Assembly: GCA_934047225.1 (NCBI GenBank)
Contig: OW203986.1
Span: forward strand, 19,719,221-19,783,220
Source of the DNA: Ypsolopha sequella
Lineage: Eukaryota > Arthropoda > Insecta > Lepidoptera > Ypsolophidae
Direction of reading: 5' to 3'
Length of the DNA: 64,000 nucleotides
Shown: one piece after another, positions 44,384-55,785 of the stretch
Layout of the letters: each line of letters opens with the position of its first letter
Position numbering within the stretch: position 1 is the stretch's first letter
Program-made: the position numbers and the translations under genes
The notes under the pieces: model-generated
Told to the model about the DNA's origin: nothing
Seen by the model: the letters and a program-made list of their open reading frames with translations, nothing else
Database searches by the model: none

Positions 44384-45572
44384 CAGTGGCGTGCAGTCCA
44401 TACAGACAAAAAGACACTGTCTACCCTGACAAATACACATCATTTACGCATTTTTACGCATATCGTAAAAAAAAAAGTGTAGCCACACCGACCGCCATCT
44501 ATTGTCATTAGCGGGAACTGCGAGTCTCAGTTCACAGCTGCGATTCGCTCGCTCACTCCAGCCATAGATAAAGTATCTATGCTCGAGCATTCCGAAATAG
44601 AATTACATCGCTAAAATCGATTACGAAAGACTATGAAGTGAATGGGTTATGATTCGTTGTAATTCAATTTCGGACCAGCCATCGCGGAATGGTGGCTACC
44701 GGACAGTACCGGCTTTTATGTGTGGGTCATTATTCCAACAGTATCTTTGTTGTGTGCGTTACTGTAAGTACATGGCACACAAATGCAAAAGCTTTTGCTT
44801 GTTTGCGTGCGACATGTATGCGAAAACTCTTCAAAAAGACGACGTCTTTTTAGTTTTACGACATTCACCGAAAATTACCGAAGTCTTACGAAGCCGCCTT
44901 AGCAGCTGAGCCGGCGCCATCCATTATTGTTTTGCGTTCGTTCGTTACGCAAATTGATGACAAGCAGTATAAATAAAATAAAATTGGGTCTAAAAATTGC
45001 AAAAAATGGCTAGTGGTGGTAGTAACTACTGTGAAAGTTGTGCTGGGAATGTGTGTGTGCAAAAATTAAGAAATGGTACGTTTTCAAAACTGTGTTATGC
45101 TGGAAAAAAATGAAGTAATCGAGAAAAGCCGCTTCGTACCGGATTCAAATAAAAGGTAAAGCAACTAGAAAATTCAATCCAAAACAATATGAAACATTTA
45201 ACTGGCTGACAGGTTGTAAACATACTAATCGACTGTTTTGTTTCACCTGCTTGTTATGTTCAAATAACCAAACTGTTTGGAACGATGCCGCTTAGCTATA
45301 TTTACTTGCCTCTATTTTGGGAAATCCTCGAAAAACTACAAAAAAAAATTGATGTCCCTCAACTTATCTCTAAAATTGGTTGATCGAAAAATAAAAAAAA
45401 ATCATGGTAATATGTGCTTACGTAAAGATTACAGGAATAATATAGCAGTTTAGAAATTCACGAAAACAATTACATTTTTCATCCACGATACGGAACCTTA
45501 GGTACGCGAGTCTGACTCGCACTTGACCGGTTTTTATGTCTACCCTGTCTAAAAACTCTGTGCACGCCACTG
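44384..45572. mobile_element. hAT transposon relic, 1.19 kb, perfect 8-bp TSD
   Basis: The ends CAGTGGCGTGCA and TGCACGCCACTG are inverted. The flanking octamer TTTAATAC occurs at 44,376-44,383 and again at 45,573-45,580. The interior holds a transposase-like fragment (45,119-45,295) and a piece of dispersed repeat family B (about 45,300-45,535). The same ends define the two MITEs at 45,969 and 49,374, so this is a longer relative of them. It is decayed, but the target duplication is perfect. Confidence 0.9.
45119..45295 (+). pseudogene. hAT transposase N-terminal fragment (TTF-type zinc finger)
   Basis: A 58-codon frame with 'KQYETFNWLTGC' then 'RLFCFTCLLCSNNQTVWND'. The W-L-x(n)-L-F-C-x2-C-L-L pattern is typical of the TTF-type zinc finger at the start of hAT-like transposases (ZMYM/DUF4371 group). 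It ends in a stop, and no DDE catalytic domain follows within the element. It is a remnant of the transposase that once mobilised this family. Confidence 0.65.
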
Positions 45573-45968
45573 TTTAATACCTACAATTTAATACCCATAT
45601 TGTATTTTTAGGATAATATTTTTTATTTTTCTCACTTTTGTTTAGGAAATATTTTGAACAATTTCAATTTTTTCATATTTTTCATATGTGGGCAAATTAA
45701 TGCTATTTTTGTGCCAATATTCATGTAAGGCTGTGACATACGGACAACGTGTGACAACGTCATAGAGTTCAGTTCAAAATCAAACTTTTATAAGTGTCTG
45801 TCTCTGTGTACTTAGTATATATACTGAACAGCAATTTTAATTATTTAAAACCGCTCTTTTTTATAATGTGAGGGCGATGATAATTTTTCCGAACTTCCAG
45901 AGTAATTTTACACCTATATGTGTACCAAAATTCAACTCAATTGGCCTTAGAGCATTAACCAATATATG

Positions 45969-46230
45969 CAGTGGCGTGCACAGAACTTTTTTCTGGAAAA
46001 GCAATCAGAAGGTCAAGTACGACAATAAAAAAAAAATATGAAAAATTTTTAATAACACTTTGAAAAAAAAAAGTTTGTATGACGCCAGGGTAGGCACTGC
46101 CTTTCCTAGAGTGGACATTTTCATACAAACTTTTTTTTTTAAAGTGTTATTTAAATTTTTTCATATTTTTTTATTGGCGTACTTGACCTTCTGATTGCTA
46201 TTCCGGAAAAAAGTTCTGTGCACGCCACTG
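45969..46230. mobile_element. hAT MITE 1, nearly perfect palindrome, 8-bp TSD
   Basis: The ends CAGTGGCGTGCACAGAAC and GTTCTGTGCACGCCACTG are perfect inverses. Pairing continues for over 110 bp per arm, including 'caatcagaaggtcaagtac'. The flanking octamer AATATATG occurs at 45,961-45,968 and 46,231-46,238. Non-coding, 262 bp. Confidence 0.95.
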
Positions 46231-46239
46231 AATATATGG

Positions 46240-47140
46240 CCTAAGCCGTTTCTTAGTTGTTGCGCAAACAACAGACCAACGAATATCAAGGATTCAGTAC
46301 GTATAAGGGTTTATGAGGGATCCCTCAAAATTTTAATTTCCTACGGAAGTTCTGAAATAACAGCTCCATTCCGACCCGAAGCAACACGTTCTAGAGTATT
46401 CTAAGCTAAAACAATTATTGCATCCCAACCGCCGCACGGAGCTCGTAATTATTTCGTTACTATTAAAACTATTTGCATGCTTTGACGTAGGTTACATTTA
46501 ATTTGCGAATGGCAACAGTTTGCACGATTCTAGAATAACCGCAGTGAGCGTTGCCCTTCGAACGAGCAAACAAAGTAATTAAACACATCAAACGGAGCCC
46601 GAGTCGAGTCATAGTGGTGAGTAGATGTTGGAGCCAGCGGTCAGCCCGAGCCCGCCTTGACCCGCCTCTTTCTAGAGCAAAGAACACTCTTCATCTAAAT
46701 TATTTCAACTGATCTACCGACGACGCTTAGTATTAGCTCTAAAATTGATTTGTATAAACACATATTCGTAGTATTGTAGTTCTAATTTTTAGGGTATCGT
46801 ACCTCAAAATGAAAAAACAGAACCCTTATAGGTTCACTTTGTCATCTGTCTGTCCGTCTGCCAAGACCCTTTTGCTCAAGCCCCGTGTGACATATCAAGT
46901 TGAAACTGATACCTCCTGCAGAAGTCTAGGGCCGGCCCAGATATAGTCTAAGTTTAGAATTAACAAAACGCGAAAGGTTAGCCTTTCAACCGTAAACAAT
47001 AAAAAACAATAAAAACAACTTTTTGTCGTTCAATCTGGTAAATAGTAAAACAATAGCTAAGTTTCTGGAAAAAGGGCTATGTATTCGCGTATTGTGTTTT
47101 TTTTTTACTATCAGGTTAATGTGCAGGTAGGGTTTTAAAA
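46240..47140. other. Spacer with family B fragment
   Basis: A decayed family B piece lies at about 46,795-46,940 ('tctgtctgtccgtctgcc', 'aagttgaaact'). Nothing else was recognised. Confidence 0.5.
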
Positions 47141-47146
47141 TGTTTT

Positions 47147-47547
47147 TTATACTACACCTAAAGTACCTCGGAAAGAACCTCCTTACTTTTTTGAAAACGA
47201 TGCAGAAAATACGTCATTACTGTCATACAAATATGCGGGCGCAAAAAGTGTATGAAAATTCATTGTTAACGTGCTTGAGCGGGCAGAAAAAGTATATGCA
47301 AATCCATTGTTAACGTGCTGTTTTTTTTTAAATAACATAAAGAATGAGCAAGTGGCCAAGTGGCCAGTATTATTTTGCGAACTCGTAAATAAAACTCGCA
47401 AATTGATACTGGCCACTTGCTTTTTCTGTACATAATAAAAAATAAGAAGGAAATAAAAAGTGACAATCGCACGGGATTCAGTCGGTTTCTTTTATTGTAT
47501 CTTGATTAAAAGTAAAATTATACTATTTCCTTGCAGGTGTAGTATAA
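47147..47547. mobile_element. Possible MITE with internal palindrome and direct repeat
   Basis: The outer 14-bp pair TTATACTACACCTA / CAGGTGTAGTATAA is inverted with one difference. Inside, a 40-bp unit ending 'ccattgttaacgtgct' is repeated directly at 47,237-47,276 and 47,281-47,320. The stretch 47,348-47,420 is palindromic ('gcaagtggcc', 'agtat', 'tttgcga' mirrored). The outer boundary is tentative; the palindrome is certain. Confidence 0.5.
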
Positions 47548-47549
47548 AG

Positions 47550-48630
47550 CACTATGTATCACTCGGGAGAAAGTGCGATTCCCCTTTCTTCCCTCGGTGA
47601 ACAATGTACTATTATTTAACTTTGGTTCAAAGGCTGACAACAACCGCTTTTTCTTGTTTCATCAATCGTATGAATTTAAAATAATTACATTAAAAGAATT
47701 ACACAATTTATGGGGGATTTAAACTTTAGAATCTGTGGTTGCATCCCTTATATGTCGTGAAAAAAAAATTATACGAGTGTCCCAAAAGTCAACGTTACCC
47801 CTTGGAGGGCTGACAGGCCAGCTCATGACTGGCCAGCATATTAAAATATGACTTCAGTAAAAAGTCCATAGTGTTCGAGTTATTGGTACTTTTATGAATT
47901 TAAATAATTTTATTGAAAACTAGAAATTCTTTACCCTCAGGAAGAACAAAAAATATTTTTTCTTGATTCATGAGCTATTTTTTGTAATTTCTAGTTTTAT
48001 TTTTGAATTTATCAATAGCATAAAGGATTAAATTTACAGGAAGTAAGTAAATCAGAAAAAACTTTTAGAATAGAAGTAGGTAGGTATGTATGTAGTAAGA
48101 AGTACAAATGTATGTAGAAAGAAGCTGCACAAGCAAAATTATTATGTCATTAGTTAAATTAGTACATATTATTTTCATTGCTTTAAATTTGTAATTTATG
48201 ATTATGACATTTTCACGCGTAAGTACAATTTTATCCCATTAGAGTGGCTAGATTATTGTAAAATTAATAAAATGAGCACTATGTAAACAAAACATTATAC
48301 GAAATTTCAAATAATAAACATTGCCTAAGGCAATGCTCCGAATTATATTATTCAGTCATAGGGCTCGATAAACAATATCGATATATGCATAAGTGAAATT
48401 AATGAATTCGTTTATTAAAGTGAAACTTTTTTATCTGAGTAAGAAATTGATTTCGTTTCTTAAACTCGAAATCAAAATATAAAAAATAAAATCAAAATCA
48501 AACATGGAGTTGATTTTACGAAAATGATCTTGTAACGGAACGGAAGTAACTAACGGATATGACGCCATCTAAGCCGGTAGCTAATTTGCTTTAACATTCT
48601 AAATTTTTTCATAATTTTTTTTTTTTTCCT
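47550..48630. other. Spacer, nothing supported
   Basis: AT-rich DNA without recognised features. Confidence 0.5.
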
Positions 48631-48635
48631 AGGTC

Positions 48636-49225
48636 TTTAATTTTTTTAACCGTCTTCAAAAAAAGGAGGAGGTTCTCAATTCAACTGTTTTTTTTTTGGT
48701 ATGTTACTCTATACTCTATAACTCCATAATTTATCAACCGATTTGAATAATATTTTTTTTGTTTGGAAGAGTGTGCTTCCAGCTAGGTTCCGTTTTGAGA
48801 TTGGCTATGAGTTGATGAAGTCCTTCAGAGATAGGCAATTCCACTCGTTAGGGTGCTTATTTCAAGGCATTACTTGAAAATATACTTACTTGACCTTCGT
48901 TTTATATCAACAACGCATTTACAAGAAATACCCATATTTCACAATCTAACTCATCAACACTCATCATCAAAATGTAAATGAAACTAAACTTTTTACAAAA
49001 AAATTGTAACCTACTTTGAAGGTAACTGCAGTCATTCACTAAAACTTAAAAATAATTAAATACTGACCGATGGTACTAAAATAACACTTTTTGCCGACTT
49101 ATTTATTCCTGAAACATACAAGACGTCGTCTTCCCTACTCTACTACGATGTAAAAACGAATAATGAGGGTGCCGACTTCTAGAGAACATTATATGTTCCA
49201 GAAGAAAGAAGTCGGCAAAAATGTT
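48636..49225 (+). repeat. Lepidopteran dispersed repeat ('accgtcttcaaaaaaaggagg')
   Basis: Begins 'ttaaccgtcttcaaaaaaag' followed by 'gaggaggttctcaattcaac'. It ends in repeated 'gccgactt' / 'aagtcggcaaaaa' motifs, two of which face each other (about 49,093 and 49,210). This opening is typical of a repeat common in moths and butterflies. Non-coding. Confidence 0.6.
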
Positions 49226-49373
49226 ATTTCTTATCTAGTAATTTATTATACTCGCACCCTTTCCATTCATACATTCATTAGTTGTCGATTATTGTCAATA
49301 GTTGAGGGAAAATTTTCAAGGCACTCTCTCCTCGCCCCGCATTTTTCGCCTCATTTCTCGTCCCCTGGTTTAT

Positions 49374-49634
49374 CAGTGGCGTGCACAGAACTTTTTGCTG
49401 GAAAAGCAAGCAATTCGTCAAGAACAACAATAAAAAATAAAAAAAAAAATTTTAATATCACTTTGAAAAAAAAAAAGTTTGTATAGGAAATTTTAACTCT
49501 AGGGTAGACACTGTCTACCCTGGCGTCTTACAATTTTTTTTTTCAAAGCGATATTAAAAAAAAATCTAATTTTTTTATTGTTGTTCGTGACCAATTGCTT
49601 GCTTTTCCAGCAAAAAGTTCTGTGCACGCCACTG
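49374..49634. mobile_element. hAT MITE 2, long palindrome, 8-bp TSD
   Basis: Same ends as the element at 45,969 (CAGTGGCGTGCACAGAAC). The octamer TGGTTTAT occurs at 49,366-49,373 and 49,635-49,642. Arms of about 110 bp pair with few mismatches. The centre 'agggtagacactgtctaccctgg' is itself palindromic. Non-coding, 261 bp. Confidence 0.95.
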
Positions 49635-49970
49635 TGGTTTATTGGATTTACATCTACAAAATTAAATATTGTAATTTGGTTCAGCTACCACCCTGAGAAC
49701 AACGGCAAGAAATATAAACTCATTAGGGACATACTCGACAAAATGATTTTGTTAGTTATATATAGAACAAAGACAAATAATGTCTTGGTACATTTACGCC
49801 ATACGCCGCAGACTCTCGCTCAGATCACAATTTACTGTGTCCGGGTTCACAATGTAAAGAAGGTACAAGGCGGATAAATTGGGGGCCATGGCCCCCCCAA
49901 AACAGCAGGAACTCCATTCATTTGTATCAACTTTTCGATTCGATTCGGGTGCACTTTTACACAGCATAGT

Positions 49971-50346
49971 TATACTGGGTGTAATGATGACCTGCTCAGA
50001 AAATGAAACCACATGTAGGGAATACCTCTACAAAGCCATAAAAAAAACAATTTCGAGAAAATATTTCTGTTTACAGAAATTTGTTTTCTCGAACAAAATA
50101 AATCGTGTTCCAAGTGTGCACCTTCCCTTCCAGTATTACTACATGTCAGTAACCTGCACTTAAGCCTTTAAGCCTGTAAAAAAAACGTGGTTAGTACGTT
50201 GCACTTGTGAGCGAAACTAAATTAATTATTAATTTGTAGATGTATTAATAGGAATGTCGAAATGAAATTTAGTACAAAGAACCCTCATAACATCCCCTAT
50301 ACGTGGTTTCATTTTCTGAGCAGGTCATCATTACACGGTGTATATG
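49971..50346. mobile_element. MITE, about 50-bp TIRs with internal hairpin
   Basis: 'gtgtaatgatgacctgctca' plus 'gaaaatgaaaccac' at the left is perfectly inverted at 50,305-50,340. Inside, 'cgagaaaatatttctgt' and 'acagaaatttgttttctcg' form a hairpin at about 50,060-50,098. Non-coding. Confidence 0.85.
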
Positions 50347-50635
50347 GTATAGATAGGTTTGCCAAAAGCGCCAAAAGGCTTAAGGCGCCTAGAAACTCAC
50401 TTTTTTTACTTTATCATAAACTTTGTCAGAATGCCCATTCAAATCAATTCAAATGCTGGATCCGTTGCCTTTCATGCTGCAAAATGCAGTTAAATAGCTC
50501 GAACACCTGTTGTAGTATTTACTCGTATAAAGCATTTATAGAAACAGAACTGAAAAATATTGCACAAGCCAAGGAGTTTTTACTTTTAACTAGAATAACC
50601 GACCAAATCTTCTCATCGTGTGGTAGTGGCTAACT

Positions 50636-50775
50636 TGGTGTCAGAGTTGTTCAGGCCGCTATACAGACCTCTGACATGGCTTAGCGATCATTATCTTTCG
50701 ATATCAACCGGCACCAACAGCCTTACGGGCTTTTCCGAAGCACAGAAAGACACATATGTAAATGCCACCTAATAG
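50636..50775 (+). repeat. Dispersed repeat family F, copy 1
   Basis: 'ggtgtcagagttgttcaggc', 'acagacctctgacatggct', 'accggcaccaacagcc' and 'ttttccgaagcacagaaag'. The related copy is at 63,496-63,620. This is a common lepidopteran repeat, possibly a LINE 3' end. Confidence 0.55.
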
Positions 50776-50779
50776 TCAC

Positions 50780-52480
50780 TCATCCAACTAACCGTGCCAA
50801 GCGATAGTAATAGTTCACAAGGCCGCACGCTGCTACAAGCCCCACAAAGTACCGACTAAATACTTTATACATATAGAGAACCCAAGGTACGTGGTTGAAT
50901 CTTTGACTTCAGGTTACGGGTTCAAATTCCGTAGGGGCACACTTACGCTCCTGTGCACAGGTTGATATGGTATTATCATTAAATACCAACAGATGTATCT
51001 ATGATTCCTCACAGCACAATAAGATAGGCATACGATAAAAACTAACGTTTTATAACGTAGTATTTTCTCTACATTGATCTGAAGCAGGAAGTCCCACAAC
51101 CGTTGCTTCCCTACACAATGGCGAGCGGGCACTCGGGGTGGGCCGGACCCATTTATTAGGCTATTGAGGCTGCCCCTAACATCTTCGACTGAGTGTCACA
51201 ATGTAGATGTGACCGATTATCGCCATAGTTCTACAGAGACATTTCCGGAGAAGGCAAATTTCATCTTAAGATTCTGGACTCGGAAATGTGGATGAAAGGA
51301 AGGAATGTGGGGTTTGTGGAGCATTAATCCTATCTAGAGAAGGCCGATAACTTTGGTGAAATAATAATTTGGCTGCACAACTAAATATGCATAGAAACTG
51401 ACATATTACAATGAGCCTATAAGAGGCGGTGTTACGCGCAAACCTCCAACAAACGCCGTCAACACATTGTGGGGTGTCTATGGAATGTTATTATAACATT
51501 TTAGGCTGTGTTTATAAACATTATCTGGATCTTTGTTTAAGTTGAAACAAAAATCGTGAATTTTGAGGAATATCTTAATTACAAACCCCTAAAATAGATA
51601 CGTAAATTTTACAGTTTTTTACCAGAGTTTAAGTTTAAGTTTTTAAAGTGTAGCCGAATGTGCTTTTATAGTTTTAGACAAAATCAAAAAATTAATACGA
51701 GTCAAACATCGAAAATATAATCTAGATTTATAATAACCAAAAGTAATGTTTGAAAACGTCCACAGTTTTGCCAAAAGGGTTACTTCTGAAACAAGTTTTC
51801 AATTTTGAGCCGGCGACAACATCGGCACGATTATATTGTCCTCGCAAGTTTCATGGAGCGTGCACCTTATAGGGAAATGAAACAGCATGACATTTGGCCA
51901 CGTCCACAACTGAGTTGGTCACGTCATGATGTCTGTTCATTCAGTTTTCTTCTTCTTCCCCATGACAATAAAGCCACGTATAGATTTATTTGCTAGCGCT
52001 TTCAACTTGCACAGATTCAGTGTGATCTGTTTGCAACTCCTAACATAAAGAAGTGTACGTACCATACTAGAGACAGTAATCACAAGTAACGGCCGCCCAC
52101 TAATAGGTATAATTTACCGGATCAAGAACCTTATCAGACCCTGCACTTGCCCGCACCTCCAGCGATATTGCTGGACCGCTATCGATAGCTATGTCTACTG
52201 GATTTTGTTGCTTGTGTGCTAACTTATTACACGAAATATTTGTCAGTCGTACAACAGAGACGGGTTCTGTTATTTAATACGCTATATATAGTTACATATA
52301 CGTTTTGAAATTTTCGCGTATTTTCGAAAATAATATTGTATATTAGGCAAAAATTCCGATGCTATGGTAACTTCTTTTTAAGCTTGTATAAATAACGCTC
52401 GATTTCGGACAGTGTCAAAACCGTAAGTGCGAGTGGAACTCTCGCGCATTCCGGTACTATACTTAAAAGTTATATAAAAT
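50780..52480. other. Spacer, nothing supported
   Basis: Mixed composition, with small GC-richer patches near 50,820 and 51,120-51,190. ORFs up to 72 codons have no recognised domain. Confidence 0.5.
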
Positions 52481-52487
52481 TAAACAA

Positions 52488-52625
52488 CATATTTTATCTA
52501 CTCCCATGATGTAATAAGGTGATTACAACATCAAAAGCTGTTTTATAATTACCTACATTGTTTTACCGATGTAATAATATTACATTATAACACCGCAATT
52601 CTGCGCTGATATTGGGCAATTTATC
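52488..52625 (-). repeat. Dispersed repeat family A, copy 2
   Basis: Inverted counterpart of 346-490, sharing 'tttgatgttgtaat' and 'gcgcagaat' read on the minus strand. Direct repeats 'tatcatgacgagt' lie nearby at about 52,775-52,810. Confidence 0.75.
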
Positions 52626-52639
52626 GCTAGAGATCAATT

Positions 52640-53655
52640 ACAAACGATAACTGTATGTCTTAATTAAGCGCAGCGAATCCTATGTCTATGGTCGTAATGT
52701 CTTAAACCACACCCTCTTTACTCTTCTCGCTTTTGATTGGTCTCAGGCGTGTATATACAAATGGAGGTTCTGGTATCATGACGAGTATCACTACAATATC
52801 ATGACGAGTGTTCTCTTACTAATTTTTGGTGAAATTGTTTTTGATGGTCATAGATAAAGTATTGTGTGCATGTGGACATAATTAGACATTGGGACACTTG
52901 TACAAGTCTAAGCACTCGTGTCCCATTATGTCACATTATGTCACAGTTGCACAAAATAATATTACAGCTAGCATTATCTATTAATAGTGTTCTGAAAGCA
53001 TATAATAAAACTTAATAATTCTGCATCGCATTATTTTTGCTGTTATCTTCACGTATTAGCATTCGTCTATTATATATGTATATATTAATATATCTACTAA
53101 TATACTAATAAATCTTTAATACTAATATATATATTATAGTCATATATATGTAGTCTATTAGCATGTTTTTTTCTTCATAATTTTCAGCTTATCAACTTCT
53201 ATGATAAGGGCTGAATCTTTTTTGTAGTTTGCATACGTTTTTATTATTAGCATCATAATTGATACACAATAATGCTGCAATGACCAACAATTTAAGCAAT
53301 TTTGATTTCTGTGTCACATTTTATAAAACGACTGCCCCCAAAAAAGGAGTGTATTGTTTTCAGGGTTCTTTATTCTTTAATTTACACAGAAAAGCAGTAA
53401 AGACATATAATACATTAAAAGATATGTACACAGGCGAGCTTATCTGTAAAAAGAGATTTCTTCCAGCAAACCTAAGCGGGAAAGAGAAATTTTATTAAAA
53501 TAAGTAATCATACATACATGTACTACAAAAGATACATCCTAAATAATATATTTATATATATATTACGATACTTTAACAAAATATACATACATAATTATAA
53601 TATACTTACTTACACTTACTTACCTATAATACATATAAAGTATCCATAAACTTAC
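52640..53655. other. Spacer, very AT-rich around 53,060-53,160
   Basis: TA-rich simple sequence ('atatatgtatatattaatat'). A 79-codon ORF at 53,259-53,498 is not recognised. Confidence 0.5.
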
Positions 53656-53664
53656 CTATTTACT

Positions 53665-53800
53665 ATGACAGTGAGAGATAGTGCTCTTTTAGCTCTTTCT
53701 TGAAAAGGCTCTTCGTGGGACAGTAACGAATACTGTGCGGTAATAAGTTCCACAGTCCAATTGCTGTAACATTATATGATTTGCTGTAAAGCGATCACGT
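53665..53800 (-). pseudogene. LINE RT C-terminal tail fragment
   Basis: On the minus strand the frame reads 'NVTAIGLWNLLPHSIRYCP', then 'TKSLFKKELKEHYLSLS' and a stop. This is the closing pattern of non-LTR retrotransposon RTs (x-W-N-x-L-P-x-x-I-R ... F-K-K-x-L-K). Upstream coding sequence is missing, consistent with 5' truncation. The 3' UTR probably extends down to about 53,530. Confidence 0.65.
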
Positions 53801-54488
53801 AAATAAGAAGGGGACAGTAGTTCATGTATTTTTCTCTATTCCATCATATCTTCTGAACGCTTTAACCAATTTGGATGAATAAGGTGTCATAAGAATCTAT
53901 ATACCATTTAGTTTGGCACTGGTTATTAAAGTATTAAATAAAAATTAATAATAAAAAAATATTAAAAACACGACTGCCGTAATTTCAAAATGAACTTAAT
54001 AACGGCACCCAGTGCAGGCGGGGGACATACAAAAAAACACGTATCCAATGTAGAACTGTCCCCTGACTTCACTGGTTGTTGTTACTAAGTTAATTTCGAA
54101 ATTATGGCAGTCGTATTTTTTTATGTTTTTTATTTTTATTTTATTTTTTTCATATTATTATGTGATAGTTTTGTTCCACAAGTATCTAGCCTATGCAGTA
54201 TTTAAAAGTTATAAGGCTGTGACAAACCTATGGATGGACGAAGAGACGAACAACGCAGTCTTACTATAACGGTTCCTATTTTACTCTTTGGCTACGGAAA
54301 CCTAAAAATCAAAATATTCAAATAATTAAACATATCAAAACTAAACACTGAGCCACAGCGCCCGCAGGCCCTACTTTGTAAAATCAAACAGATGATTGAC
54401 AGAGCATACTGAACTGAAATTGACTTCAGATGGTAACGAAGCTGAATATTAAAGACTTTCTTAGACAACTTTGTTAGCTAGTTATGTC

Positions 54489-55680
54489 TTTATTTATTTA
54501 TTTAGGAACACCAACAAGAAATACAATAAACTTACTTAAATGGAATAATCTTAAAATGTATACAGCTATTTGTTTTCTTAATTAAAGGCATCCACATCAT
54601 GCACCAGTTAAGACAATTATGAAAAATTCTTATACTAATAGGAGCATTTACTACTCGTATATTCTATAAAATATAAAATTAAAACTAGGTTAACAAATTT
54701 TGTGCGAAGATTTTTTAAAATAATAGGGTAGGTACCTACTTATTTTATGCTTTGTGTTTATTTGTGCGTGTAGTTTTTTTGGCTAAGTATTTACTGACAG
54801 AGGACTTGAAGGTGTTGAGCCCGGAGAAAATATCAATATCTGCTTTGGCGTATTTGGAAATAGCATTGTACTGGCGGCAAGATCTCGTTAAAGGAGCGTT
54901 GGTACCTAGGTTAGTCTTAGCAAAGGGTATATTAAAAAGAATGTAGTTGGATCTTGGTAGCCTTTTAGGGGTATTAAATGACAGCTTACTTAAGAGATCT
55001 GGACAGTCAAGTGCACCGTTGACTAACTTATGTAGAAAAGCTAAGTCGTGGACCTTTCTGCGATCAGCTAAAGGGCACATTCGGTAGTGAGCTAGCCTTG
55101 AGGAATAGCTTGGTAGTTTCTTAGCTTTGTGATCGCCGTACGAGAGATGGTAAAGAAATCGACTTTGGACGCTCTCTAATCGCTTTGCATGCACTTCATA
55201 GTAAGGGTTCCAGGCAGTACTACAGTATTCCAACTGAGATCGGACCAGGGCATTATAAAGTTTAATCATGGTAGATGGTTTTTTGAAATGCTTAGTATTA
55301 CGTATAACAAAACCAAGTGTTTTAAAGCATTTCGTCGCAAGCTTGTCAATATGTTTGGCGAATTTTAAATCCTTGTCCATCAATATTCCCAGGTCGCGTA
55401 GTTGTTCCACTTGTTGGAGCTTAGTGCCTTCAATGAAATAATCATAGGTTGTTGTATTTTTGTTTCTGGTAAAAGAGATGGAAAAGCACTTGGAGGGATT
55501 AAGACTCATATCATTCCTTTTGCACCATTGTACTAGCCTATTAAGATCATCTTGCAGTAGACTCGGGTCTACAGGCGATAAATTAGGTTTGGAGATCTTT
55601 AAATCATCCGCAAATAATTGAAATTGACAATTGTGGAAGCAATATTTAATATCGTTGATAAAGATAAGAATAAGTTAAGA
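54489..55680 (-). mobile_element. 5'-truncated LINE ending in (TTTA)n
   Basis: Coding end (55,680-54,745), then a 3' UTR finishing in an AAATAAATAAATAAA tail on the minus strand (54,489-54,504). The 5' truncation falls just before RT motif C, typical of incomplete target-primed reverse transcription. No target duplication was recognised. Confidence 0.75.
54745..55677 (-). pseudogene. LINE reverse transcriptase C-terminal half
   Basis: The frame is open from about 55,677 to the stop at 54,745; the first Met is at 55,509. It begins inside the RT palm with 'LIFINDIKY', then 'QLFADDLKIS' (motif C, about 55,604-55,630). The thumb and C-terminal region follow: 'LNPSKCFSISFTRNK', 'LRDLGILMDKDLKF', 'LVRSQLEYCSTAWNPYY' and 'RLESVQSRFLYHLSY'. 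It ends 'YLAKKTTRTNKHKA'. No stop interrupts this part, so the insertion is not very old. It belongs to a different family from the 35-kb LINE. Motifs A and B and the endonuclease are missing. Confidence 0.85.
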
Positions 55681-55785
55681 ATAATATAACGCCTCCACCG
55701 CAGCCACCGCATGTTATCTCAGAACTATGTATATAACCTATTCCAAATTAAATACATATATTATGTACATTTATTCCGTTATACT

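Larger units (their letters stand above)
43992..45640 (+). repeat. Tandem pair of family-B-related units, second one split by hAT
   Basis: Unit 1 (about 43,992-44,190) and unit 2 (about 44,250-44,383 continuing at 45,581-45,640) share 'tcatattttt...ggt..accagttt', 'tttctcgaaa', 'atatttttacaatca.cttttt' and 'aatacc..caattt.ataccc'. The second unit is interrupted by the hAT element at 44,384-45,572. Confidence 0.7.

Noticed and set aside
50262..50633. Plus-strand ORF of 123 codons
   Set aside because: Begins inside the right arm of a MITE and has no recognisable domain.
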